From Limnoperna fortunei (Eukaryota > Mollusca > Bivalvia > Mytilida > Modiolidae): a stretch of DNA of 64,000 nt. The DNA is taken from contig OX104117.1 of NCBI GenBank assembly GCA_944474755.1, forward strand, positions 65,091,522 through 65,155,521, in the 5' to 3' direction. A program made the translations under genes and the position numbers. Positions 47,470 to 57,984 of this stretch are shown piece by piece. A model generated the notes under the pieces. The model saw nothing but the letters and a program-made list of their open reading frames with translations. It had not been told where the DNA came from and ran no database searches. Position 1 is the first letter of the stretch. Each line of letters starts with the position of its first letter.

Positions 47470-47625
47470 GGGGTAATGTCGTTTGCGGTTTTAGCGCGAA
47501 TACCATAGAACGTCACGAAAGCTGGCGATCTTTTGTAAACATCGTAAGACACTTGTTGAAAACAAAACGTGTCAGATTGCGTAGCAAAAGTCAAGAACAT
47601 GTAAACAAAAAGCATAGTATGGAAT
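47470..47625 (-). other. Signal-peptide-like open segment, possible first exon (uncertain)
   Basis: Minus-strand frame MLFVYMFLTFATQSDTFC followed by FQQVSYDVYKRSPAFVTFYG looks like a secretory leader and mature start. It is on the same strand as, and upstream of, the two segments above, which is the order expected of a secreted Ig-type gene. Donor candidates are weak. Confidence 0.2.
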
Positions 47626-47874
47626 ATGTACAGTGGAGATTTTTTATTCGATTTTTGTAATAAAAAGTTACAATATCGCATATTGAATATTAATTTTAAA
47701 AAATGCAAGCAGAAAGGCACTCCACCTTATTGTGTCTTTTAGTATAAGCTATAAACACACTGTTTAAATTTAAAACAAACTAGTTGACATGCATTCTGAT
47801 TATAAAGATCTATGTTGCCTCATACAGTCTTACAATTTTTTGTTTGTTTGAATCCGGGGGATTTATAAAAAATT

Positions 47875-47975
47875 ATTTACATGCGCTTTTGAATAATACT
47901 GGGTCGATCTTGTTATAGTGTGTGGGACTCGATATAACAAAATCGACACAGTATCATTCGAAAGCACATGTAAAT
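47875..47975. mobile_element. Snap-back element, 101 bp
   Basis: ATTTACATGCGCTTTTGAAT ... GGGTCGATCTTGTTATA pairs with its right-hand complement TATAACAAAATCGACACAG ... ATGTAAAT. The loop is GTGTGTGGGACTCGA. Confidence 0.75.
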
Positions 47976-47999
47976 CGATTTACACGGATCCCTGTGTTG

Positions 48000-48215
48000 T
48001 AATTGTTTAATGCCACTTTCAGCAATTTTTCAGCTATATTTGGGCGTCCTGTTTTTATTGGAGGAGAAAGCCAGATTGTAGGAGTCTTTTAATAATTGTC
48101 AATCAAGATTGAATTTAAGCACACCCTGGCAGTAGTAAGATTCAAACAAGTGCTGACAGACATTCGATCAATAGTAGATGAATACTACCTTAACCACTCG
48201 GCAACTGAAGCCCTG
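48000..48215 (-). mobile_element. V-SINE-like retroposon
   Basis: The minus strand has head GCCGAGTGGTTAAGGTAGTA, a weak B box, body (CAATAAAAACAGGACGCCCA) and CATTAAACAATTACAAC in place of a full tail. Confidence 0.75.
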
Positions 48216-48229
48216 GAGTATTACAGAAA

Positions 48230-48665
48230 TAAACAAGTGTTGACTGCGAGCACGCTCACAAAGGGATATCCCCCGCTCCGCTTCAATTCCAATTATCTCC
48301 CCTGAATAATATCCGATAGCGACGAAAATTCTTTATGCACATCTACATATGATGTACTTCCTTCATGTAAAGTTTCATCAAAATCTGTCAAACGGTTTAG
48401 GAGGAGTTGCGCTTACGAGGTCTCGCACTGAATACTATATTTAAAAAGTCTAAGTCCAATTATCTCCCCTGAATAATATCCGAGAGCGACCAAAATTCTT
48501 CATGCACATCTACATATGATGTACTTCTTTCATTTAAAGTTTCATCAAAATCTGTCAAGCGGTTTAGGACGAGAAGCGCTTATAAGGGATGTGGACAGAC
48601 AGACAGACAGACAGACAGACAGGGTGATTCCTATATACCCCCCAAACAAGTTTGCGGGGGTATAA
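48230..48665 (+). mobile_element. Interspersed repeat with ACAG microsatellite and GCGGGGGTATAA end
   Basis: Contains two related tandem halves, each with CCAATTATCTCCCCTGAATA and CACATCTACATATGATGTAC. The CAGACAGACAGACAGACAGA run follows at about 48,597. It ends CCCCAAACAAGTTTGCGGGG GTATAA, a short stem. This resembles non-autonomous repeats common in bivalves; class not determined. Confidence 0.65.
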
Positions 48666-49619
48666 TTATTTTAGTTTTGAATATTTTAGAAGCTTATGCC
48701 ATCACTTACATTTATAGGGAGACATTTACATATATGTACATGTATTTGATGCAAGTTATATTCCAACCATATAGCAGGTGCGATTTTTATGTCTTAAATG
48801 GGCAGCAGCAATTTTGTCTAATTTATTAATCTATTTATGATAGAAACATCTTTAATTGTATCGTTGCACTGAATGGATTTTGATGCAATTTTGATGGACT
48901 CTTTGTCACATAGTGCTATTGTACACCTGATAATTTATATTTTGATTGGAATGCTATTTAGGAATTCTCATAGCAAACATTGACTTGCCATTCTTTGATG
49001 TAGGGAATACCTATCTCCTATCCACAACTACTTGCACCACTGAGTGGAATATGATGAAACTTTTACAGAATTTTTTGTCATATGGTGGAATTGTGCACAT
49101 GGTATTTACAGTTTGAGCAAAACGAATTTTTGGAGTTTCCAACAGCAAAGTCCTGGACATTTCCATTCAAGACATAGGGGAGCTGGAGCTATAAATTATG
49201 AGGATTGCAAAGTTTTTTCTTGTCTTTTTAATTAATATCTAATATGTTCTAAATTTACCTGATTTATTTTACATTTGTTTGTTTTATTGCCTGTCAAACA
49301 TGAGGCAGGAATCTCATTTCATACTTTCAAAGCAACCTTTCCTTCGGTGCAGTCTGCACTTTGATTAGATTTTATTAACTAGTACGTAACGTATTTGGTC
49401 ACTTAAGTTCTTTGTAAAACTATTTCATGATATAGGGGACATATATTTTTTTTTATTATAGAAATTCATAAGATGATTTGATAAAAACATTTTAAAATTT
49501 TGTTATATTACGTAATGCATGGTGTTCCCATCATGCATCATCATCAACGCGCTTGTGACAGCTCATCCAGGAAGACTTCATCTGTAATTTTCAGTATTAT
49601 TTCTTCACGTATACATTTT
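48666..49619. other. AT-rich spacer
   Basis: No gene recognised. A piece of the 186-bp repeat (ATTTGATAAAAACATTTTAA) appears near 49,475. Confidence 0.45.
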
Positions 49620-50000
49620 TTTCCTGATCTAATAAGGAGTAGTAAAGATGTCAAAATTGTATATTAATGCGCTCTTGACTTCAAATGTCGTCGCTAGATA
49701 GGATGAGAAAAAATTGATCAATTCAATTTTATTTCTTGGATTATTTTATGATTTATAGGGTATGCTTAGTATTTTTTTAAATGCATTCTTATCTTTGCAT
49801 AATAAAATGTATATATTTGTGTTTCTTTTATTAATTAAATAGATAATTTGATAATAAAAAGGCATTTTAGATTTTGTTACGTTATATTACGTAATGTATA
49901 TGTTAGAAAGACTTGTTCGGTTCAATTTTATCATATATATTTTGTTTTGGTTGGATTATTTCACGATTGATAGAGCAAGCTTCATATCTTTTTTTTGCAT
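49620..50000. repeat. Second locus of the about 186-bp repeat
   Basis: TTCCTGATCTAATAAGGAGT matches 45,912. TTGGATTATTTTATGATTTA then GATAATTTGATAATAAAAAG recur in the same order as at 46 kb, followed by a second partial unit. Confidence 0.65.
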
Positions 50001-52204
50001 TCGTATGATTTAAAAATTTTGATGTAAAACTATTTTAAAGAAGCAAGTTATATTTAGATACTTATGGAATTAGATTAAACATACATCTAGGATCGTATAT
50101 GAAGTCCCTTAAACAAACAAAAATTAAAAAAGCTAAATGAAATTTTGAAAAACGTATATAATAAATATAACAGAAAAACAATTCAGTTACATTCGAATAA
50201 AGATCATCAACAGTTTAAATAGTTGAAAATAATTGTAGAAGTTAATAATCTCATAAATTGTTGTGCAAAAACAGAGAAATATATCTCTGGCAAAAATAAG
50301 ACTCTTCAATATTTTTTTTGGTTTATTTTAAAGTCTGAAAATATTATTAAGTTCTTAGCAATGTTTATGCACATGAACGTTAGTTTGACGTTTGAATACA
50401 TTTAATTGCAAATCTTTTGAAACAATTTTAATCACTGTAAAATTGTAACTTCCGATGATGCACGACGGAAGTACGCGATAACTGCCGATCTATCCCCCCT
50501 TTTTTCCCCACAGAACCACGTGACTATGTGATTTCGAAAAAGTCAATGTATTGTTATTGTACGGTAAACATTTGTCTTTCCAACACTTTGCTTTTTTTAT
50601 CACAGTACTCTTCTCTTATCTTGAGATATTATAATCAAGATGATTATTTCTTGCCTTTCACAATAGTCTATATTTGTAACCCTTTACTGTACGTGATGAA
50701 ATTTTAAATGAAACAAATAGAAACAAGTACTATCTTTAAAAAAGATAACCGACGCTGTAAAGATATAAATTGAGTAATGCATTGAACTACGAATCGCCAT
50801 TATTGTCATACAAATTCCCCGTTTCAACAGACCAGAAATGTTTGATGGAATTTTTTTTGGGAAGTGCTGACGGACAATTATTACTACGTGAAAGAAATCA
50901 TGAACCCATAAATTAACACTAGTCCCAGGTGAATCGAGTTTTAAAATATTAATTTATACATGTGTGGCCCCCCTTTATTTACGTGTTTTCGATATTAACA
51001 GATTTACCAAGCATACAGTTAACCTAAAATTGATAATTTACATACAACTACATGTACTTTGTTGTACATGTACATGTATTCCAGAACGTTTATTGCTATT
51101 ATGTATTGAAACCCACTGACTAAGATATAGAAATGAAGTTTTTCTGCGAGCACCAAAGCATTTTTACATTATAACAAATTGAATATTAGAAATTTTTTAA
51201 TAAAATATTTATAGTTTAAAATTTATTGAATAAGCAAAGTATACTTTACAATTAGAGCCACAACTCTCTATCTATGTGTGTACAATAATAATACATTTGA
51301 TTTAATATCAACATGAATATAAAATGATTGTTAATTTGTATTTATTAAAGAAATTAATCAAAATTTCTTCTCTTCGTCTTTTTTATACTCCATAAAAGCC
51401 CGCAAAAATCCAGCGTTTTAATTTGCGCTGTACTTCAAATAAAAAATATTTAAAATTTTTGTACACATTGTTTGATATAAAATTTTACAAACTGCAGCTC
51501 ATCTCTATCGTTCTTAATACTTAAAATGCACTGTGAAATAATTTTATAAACAAACAGACGGCAAAATCTAATAATAATAGTTCACAATTTGAAAGGTGAA
51601 TTGCCAAATTTACCACCCTGTTCCGAACCCCCGTCCAATTGGCTTTTTACTAATCAAGAAACAGATTTACGATCACGTTACTTGCGTTTTTTCGAGAGGT
51701 GAAGTGTCATAAGGTCAAAGGGTAAAAAGTGAATATAATACCGACTGCGTAGGAAAAACTATTAAACCAAATCGGATACACCTATAACATATGAATCGAA
51801 CATCTCTGTATATGGGTGTAACCCATATCTTTTCTTGTTTAAATTACTGGTTCTTACTTACGGAATGGTTGTTACTGTATGCAAATTAGCACGATTATAT
51901 TAAAATTAGGTCACATTATCCATATACGGAAAAATGATCAACAGAGCATTTTCCACGTGCATCTTCAAAGACGAAAAGAAAATTTTTTCAGTTTAAATCG
52001 TTTCGCAATGTCTTTAGCTTTAATAACGTAACAAAGATGAATATTATGTTTGAAATTCGTATAAATAGACCGATGTTAATCCGACAAATCACAAAACTAA
52101 CTTCGGATCATAACGGCAGTAAAATTCGGCATAAAGCCAGTAGTTCTATAGATATATTATAACCTTTAAACTGTGAAACAACATTTCTTTGTTCATCAAA
52201 TAAA
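50001..52204. other. Long AT-rich stretch
   Basis: 2.2 kb without a convincing exon or repeat. A short stem CTTCCG/CGGAAG with ETS-like cores occurs at about 50,451-50,473. Confidence 0.5.
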
Positions 52205-52420
52205 TAACACTAAAAATAGATACGTTGACTACGGTGTAAATCCGATGTAGTTTCTCTGTGAACCATTTAATTATTATATCAATCCGATGTTTTTTCTATG
52301 TGAGCCCGTTTTTTTTCAATATAAATCCGATGTGTTTTCTATGTGAAACAGTTTATAACTGTATAAAACTGATGAGTTTTCTCTCTGAATAAGTTTATTA
52401 CGGTATAAATTATATGTTTC
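52205..52420. repeat. Degenerate minisatellite (about 40-45 bp), array 1
   Basis: Units with TATAAATCCGATGTGTTTTC and TATGTGAAACAGTTTAT, strongly diverged. The same repeat reappears at 53.46-53.81 and 54.45-54.65 kb. Confidence 0.7.
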
Positions 52421-52744
52421 TGATTATATGCCGGCGATTTCATTATTTTTGACAACACTTATCACAATATAAAAGGAACAAGAGTTGTCAGATAGGAAAT
52501 TCCATTATTTCTTTAGTTATAAGGAATATTGTAGACCCCATCGAAATTGTATTCACTCACTAACGTATATTTCCTATATAATTTAATTTGCTTTGTAAGC
52601 TGAAATCTGATTGGCCAATTCAAATGTAGTAACCCATAGTATACCCCTATATCTTGCGTAGGTCGCGCACACAATATTCTTACGCTGTTAAAATTCAAAT
52701 AGTTCTATGACGTCATTACTGTTTTAACGTTTAAATTGTCAAGA

Positions 52745-52895
52745 TTTAAGGAATATTTCAAATTTCTGAACAGGTTATACGATATAATATGGTTTGGGTC
52801 TGTTTACACCATTCGCGGTTTATTAGGCGTAAACAGACCAAACCATATTTTATCGTATCGATGAACTTGTTCAGAAATATGACGTATTCCTTAAA
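52745..52895. mobile_element. Snap-back element
   Basis: TTTAAGGAATATTTCAAATT ... GGTTTGGGTCTGTTTAC pairs with GTAAACAGACCAAACC ... GTATTCCTTAAA. The loop is ACCATTCGCGGTTTATTAGGC. Confidence 0.75.
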
Positions 52896-53459
52896 TATAA
52901 AATGTGTGAAGTGAGCTTGAGTAGAGTAAGCAATCGACATATTAAATCGATACTTGGTAATCAGTTATATTAAATATCAGATTAAAGCTGTATACATCCA
53001 ATTACTATATTCCTTTAAACATAGATAAGAAGTGAAAGTAACTTGTTATTACCAATCGACGTTTTTATAGACAAATGGTCGAACTTAAAAACGCAGAGCT
53101 ATATCAAATTACTCTTATTAACGTGACATTTTTGCTTTTGATAATTTACAAGAGTGGTCTTTACATACATGTATATTGATACTTAAAAACTATGAAGGAG
53201 AAATAAAAGTGTATGAATTAATAGTAACAAAATTGAACGGCGATTCCATTATTTTCGACAACACTACTCAAAATATAACAGGAACCTGAGATGTCAAATA
53301 GACGATTCCATTATTTATTTGTTTATAACACCTTATGTTTTATACAGATCATTATGACGGATTCTTCCAATATCAAGGGTTAATATTTTACTGCCATCCT
53401 TTGGTATAATGTTAGTTTCGCGCAGCCTGTATTCAGACACCTCACAAATATATAAAATG
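52896..53459. other. AT-rich spacer
   Basis: CGGCGATTCCATTATTTTCG at 53,239 repeats CGGCGATTTCATTATTTTTG at 52,433, so this is probably part of a larger duplicated block. No gene seen. Confidence 0.45.
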
Positions 53460-53810
53460 TGTATTTTATATTAATCAGTATATTACGATATCAATCAGAT
53501 ACGGTTAATCATTTATAACATTAAAGATACGATGTGTTGTCTCAGTAAGTCATTTAATAACGGTATAAACCGGAAGTGTTTTCTCTGTAAATCAGTTCAT
53601 GAAAGTCCCGATGTTCTTTTTCTGTGAAGCAGTTTATTACGACATATATCAGATATGTTTTCTGTGTTAAGGAGATTTTTGCGGTATGGATCCTATGTGT
53701 TCTCTAAAAATATGTATTAAGAGTATGATAACGGCGTTTTTTTTCTGTGAGTCAGTTTGCGGTAAAATCACGATGTGATTTAGTTCTGTGGATCAGTATA
53801 TTACAGTTAA
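53460..53810. repeat. Degenerate minisatellite, array 2
   Basis: Same family as 52,205-52,420: GTATAAACCGGAAGTGTTTT, TCTGTGAATCAG-like and TTTATTACGACATATATCAG segments. Confidence 0.65.
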
Positions 53811-54019
53811 TTCTACCTCATATCAAAATGCTGGATTTTCATTGGATAAGAGCTATGATAATTTTCTGCAAATTTTATAACCTTTAAATTTTTCTCTCTC
53901 TGACGTGGTATATTTTTTCCCGCCATTTACGGCGCCGTGGTATATTTTCAATATACAATGGAAGTTGGGAAATTCGTGGTTACAATAAAACGCAATAAAG
54001 TTAACAAATGACATCGAAG

Positions 54020-54130
54020 ATGGCGGCATCAGCAGACGGATCAAATTGTGGGCACAAAAAACCACTACCGTTACCGGCACAAAAACAACAATTTCAAACA
54101 CATATTTTACAAATTCTAAATGATGTTTAA
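54020..54130 (+). CDS. Candidate first coding exon or short peptide (uncertain)
   Basis: ATG at 54,020 in a good context (CGAAGATGGCGGC) opens a 36-residue frame, MAASADGSNCGHKKPLPLPA followed by a Gln-rich helix-like end and a stop. The upstream 150 bp are locally CpG-richer (CCCGCCATTTACGGCGCCGTG), which could mark a promoter. A weak GT donor lies near the stop (54,125). No family is recognised and no downstream exon is visible. Confidence 0.2.
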   Translation: MAASADGSNCGHKKPLPLPAQKQQFQTHILQILNDV

Positions 54131-54306
54131 ACTAAATTCGGTTGTATCGTATCTGCATGGCCAAAATATTTATTACAACTGTGTCATGAATTTCGTAAAG
54201 ATTCAACAATATAGAAGACGTGTTTAAGGATTAAAAATAAGTATTGGAAATCAAAGCCTCTATTATACCTTTATTACATAGAGGGGATAATATTCGGTGG
54301 AATCAA

Positions 54307-54458
54307 AGAAATATATCATGCTTGTGAGTGGTATTTGCCAAAAAATACTGCTTTAGAGGCTGGTTAAGATTTCACTCGCCTTACGGCTCGTGAAATCCTC
54401 ACCAGCCTCTCAAGCAGTATTTTCTGGCAAATACAACTTACTAGTATGATATATTTCT
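54307..54458. mobile_element. Snap-back element
   Basis: Arms of about 65 bp starting AGAAATATATCATGCTTGTG. The loop is CTCGCCTTACGGCTCG, a CpG-rich mini-palindrome resembling those at 8.4 and 63.4 kb. Confidence 0.8.
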
Positions 54459-54652
54459 ATAATAATCCGATGTGTTTTATCTGTAAATCATTTTATTTCG
54501 GGCTTTTTCTCTGAATCAGTTGTTTATAGCACAGTTTTGAGATGGTTTAACTATGAATCGTTTTATAACGTTATAAATCCGATGTGTTTTCTGTCAATCA
54601 TTTTATTATGGAATAAATCCGATGTGTTTTATTTGTGAATGCGTTTTATGGT
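54459..54652. repeat. Degenerate minisatellite, array 3
   Basis: AATCCGATGTGTTTTATCTG and similar units, ending where the LINE tail begins. Confidence 0.65.
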
Positions 54653-55260
54653 ATAATAATAATAATAATCTTTATTGCAAATTACAACCATATGGGTCAA
54701 AGCAACATTACAAACATAAAAATACACATGGGAACACAAACACACTCAAAGTATAATATTTATTATTTCTAAAATAACTGGTACATTTTAACCAACGTGG
54801 ACCTATTTTCGCATTTCAAGTGATCGCTTTATAGTCCTTAACATAAGTTAAATGTTCTGATTTTAGACAGAGGATATATTTTACTTTTTCATCAGTATTG
54901 AAGTTTGCAAAACTATTATCTATATTTAAATTTTTTGAAAACAAAATATCTCTTGGTACAATGTGGTAATTTGACAATGTAAAAGAAAATGTTTTTCATC
55001 TTCAAGAATTTGGCAATTGGAGCATATTCGTTGACATCTGGGAAAATTATGATACCTCCCTTGTTCTATATTTAAGGTATGAATACTCACTCTTGGTTTT
55101 GTTATCATACGCCTATATATAAAACTATTCTCATTTATTAAATAGTCTTCAATTTCAATGTCTGTTTTAAGTTTACTACATTGTCAATAAGAAGAGAAAT
55201 TAATTTTTATTGTTTTTTTTAACTTGTTTGTTTGTTTAAAAATGGTCGATCAAAATCTTC
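54653..55260 (-). pseudogene. LINE 3' fragment with ATT-repeat tail
   Basis: The minus strand ends in an ATT-repeat tail at 54,653-54,670, preceded by TTGTAATTTGCAATAAAGAT. It encodes the C-terminal motif RVSIHTLNIEQGRYHNFPRC and then QRICSNCQILEDEKHFLLHC. Strongly 5'-truncated, and inserted at the edge of the degenerate minisatellite. Confidence 0.8.
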
Positions 55261-55264
55261 GTAT

Positions 55265-55800
55265 TTTGATCTATCAATCCAACCATCTCAGCCGATGATG
55301 TCTCTATTACAGCCACCAAGATGTCCATTTTCGCCTCAGCCAAGACCAGAACTTAGACTTCCGTTCTTGCCGCCACAGATTCCACTTGTTGCCTAAGACT
55401 CCGTACAGGTACAGCCATGTGCACCGCAAATAACGAATGCAATGTAGAAATGTGTTACAAGTGGACGAGTAGGAGGCACTCTTTCTTGTGTCCCATCTAC
55501 ACCAAAGAAACTTAACATATCATGCCTTAATGTCTGTGGTTTGAACAGTAAATTATTCGTTCCAGAATTTGTTAACCTTATTATGTGTTATTGTATTTTT
55601 ATATGTATTGAATCAAAAACTGATAGTTTAGTTGTATTACAACTATCTAATGTGTATAATTATTTTGCAAAACACAGAAAAAAGCGAAAAAAAGTCAGGG
55701 GGTATAGTTATTATTTTCAAGAGTTGTTTGGAAAAATCTATAAATTTTTTAACCTCCGATAGTAAACATGTACAGTGGGTAAAAATTGGCAACACCCCTG
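55265..55800 (+). pseudogene. LINE, 5' part (endonuclease N-terminus), split by transposon
   Basis: From about 55,505 the plus strand gives LNISCLNVCGLNSKL, the start of an AP-type LINE endonuclease. IESKTDSLVV follows (the E-T/S-K motif), and then VQWVKIGNTP just before 55,800, after a frameshift. The region before 55,500 is Pro/Gln-rich and may be the end of ORF1 or the ORF2 leader. It continues at 61,969. Confidence 0.8.
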
Positions 55801-55840
55801 TATGGAACGCCGTAACTGTCTTATGTTGGTATGCTTTTTT

Positions 55841-56258
55841 ATATGCTGTGGTTCTGTAATTATATGCTGTGGTTTTGTTATTATATGCTGTGGTTTTGTT
55901 ATTATATGCTGTGGTTCCGTTATTATATGCTGTGGTTCCGTTATTATATGCTGTGGTTCTGTAATTATATGCTGTGGTTCTGTAATTATATGCTGTGGTT
56001 TTGTTATTATATGCTGTGGTTTTGTTATTATATGCTGTGGTTCCGTTATTATATGCTGTGGTTTCATTATTATATGCTGTGGTTTTGTTATTATATGCTG
56101 TGGTTTCATTATTATATGCTGTGGTTTTGTTATTATATGCTGTGGTTTTGCTATTATATGCTGTGGATCTGTTATTATATGCTGTGGTTCCGTCATTATA
56201 TGCTGTGGTTTCGCCATTATATGCTGTGGTTCCGTCATTATATGCTGTGGTTGTGTTC
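55841..56258. repeat. 21-bp array, left terminal inverted repeat
   Basis: About 20 copies of ATTATATGCTGTGGTTTTGT + T, with variants TCTGTA, TCCGTT, TTCATT. Seven codons per unit and no stops in the plus-strand frames make long pseudo-peptides (YAVVLLL, CCGSVII, YMLWFCN) that are not genes. Confidence 0.95.
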
Positions 56259-56261
56259 CGC

Positions 56262-57603
56262 CATTACAACCAAAATGGCGGCAAGTCAGTTGATCCCGAT
56301 TATAGTAAAGTATCGGAAGATTTAAATATGCAAATGTTTGCTGATAGATTCGAAGCTGAAAAAATAACCCCATACATCGTTTGCAAATTGTCAGCACGTG
56401 AAATAGAATCTCTAGTGATTTCAGGTAGGGCAGACATGATGAGACTTAGAACCGAATGTGTTAAGTATGGAACTGATAAGCCAGAAAGAGTAAACTCTGT
56501 TTATAACATTCCAAAATCAGAACTGGAAAATTTGCTTGAACACGATTTTACCGTTTCTGACATTTCGAAAATATTATCGGTATCTGAAAGCACTGTTTAC
56601 CGACGAATATATATGACTTAATTTGGTTTGAGCAAAATGACTTTTTCACAAATAAGCGACAATGATCTCTGAAACGATTTTCCGTTATGTGGAGAAAATC
56701 TTTTAAGGAGATGATAATCCTAAAGGAAATTAGAGTGTTAAGATGGAGGTTACGCGAGAGCATACATAGAGTTGACCAACATGGTGTCAGTGAAAGAAAA
56801 GCCGGTAGACTGCACAGACGGGTTTATAACGTAGTGGGACCGAATCACCTCTGGCATATAGACTCAAATCACAAACTAATTCGATGGAGATTTATATTCG
56901 TTGGTGGAATCGATGGTTTCAGCAGGATGGTCATGTTTTTTTAAGATGCACGGACAATAATAAGTCCGACACTGTATTGCAGTGTTTTCTGTCCGGAGTA
57001 GAAAGATATGGTGTCCCTAATAGGGTAAGATCTGATAAAGGTATGGAAAATGTTGGTGTTGCAGACTAAATGTTGTCTAAAAATGGCCTAGGGAGGGCAT
57101 GCTAACAGGAAAAAGCACACACAACCAAAGGATCAACAGACTCTTGAGAGATGTAAACGACGGAGTACTTGCATTTTTCTACAACTTATTCCATCACATG
57201 GAAGATCAAGGCATACTTGAACCTTTCAATCAAACTCATTTAGCTGCCCTCCACTATGTATTCATTGCAGAAATTAACAGAAGGCTTTCATTTTGGAGCG
57301 ATGCATGGGCTGGACATAAACTTCGTACTGTAAAATCATCTCCCTTCAATTTGTGGACATCAGGGCAGCTTCAGAACCCTGTTGGACTTGAAGGTGCTGA
57401 ATATCTTCAAAACTATAGCACTGAAGGACTTCTTGATTAGGGCGATGTTCAAGAGGGAGATCGGCCTATATTTGATTCTCTTTCTAACTTTGTTAATGAT
57501 GAGTGTCGAGAGGTGTTAGACCAAGAATTTATCAGAAATCGTCAAAACTTTGGAATAGATGATTTTCAGAGATGTTTGGATATTGTTAAAAGAAACAACT
57601 AGC
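56262..57603 (+). pseudogene. Integrase-type (DDE) transposase, decayed
   Basis: Cuts and joins transposon DNA in related intact elements; this copy is dead. 56,262-56,621 encodes an N-terminal region ending in a helix-turn-helix (DFTVSDISKILSVSESTVYR). After a frame change come [20 protein letters not shown] (first catalytic Asp at 56,861) and [21 protein letters not shown] further frameshift near 56,940 leads to [19 protein letters not shown] (second Asp at 57,034). An in-frame stop falls at 57,067. THNQRINRLLRDV carries Asn (57,135) where related proteins have the catalytic Glu (NQRIERLW). The C-terminal part (FYNLFHHMEDQGILEPFNQT, LHYVFIAEINR) runs to 57,440 and, past a stop, to 57,603. 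An AATAAA at about 57,627 follows. The family resembles the 'integrase core, HIDGNHKLIRW' proteins that are multiplied in many invertebrates and fish. Confidence 0.85.
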
Positions 57604-57984
57604 CAAGTTTTGAGCATATTTTGTAATAAATAAAAATGTTTTATACTAATTGGTTCAGATCTTAAAGTGATAGAATGTAGTCTGTTTTCCAATGATTACT
57701 TTGTACACATATGCACAAATGTCCTCTTTATGGACATTTGTTCCATTAGCCAATTTCTATTACATTTCTCACTTAACAAGTTAAACAACAAAATTACATA
57801 AAAAATCTTTTTGACTGTTATGTGTACTCACCAGAATGCCCTACGAAATAGTTCATACTTAAAATATGAGGTTTGAATAGAAAAATAGATCCAAACTAGA
57901 ATTGTTTTAGGTTACCCCCTTCATATTAAATTTGTTAATTTTACATATATACTAAATATCTCAGTCCTATGTGAAAAAAACAAA

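Noticed and set aside
55831..56621. Long hydrophobic open frames (Tyr-Ala-Val-Val-Leu and Cys-Cys-Gly repeats) as membrane proteins
   Set aside because: They are translations of a 21-bp minisatellite that is open in several frames; the mirrored array at 61.6 kb gives the same peptides on the other strand.
56548..56763. Minus-strand frame over the transposase
   Set aside because: Shadow of the transposase relic; no independent features.
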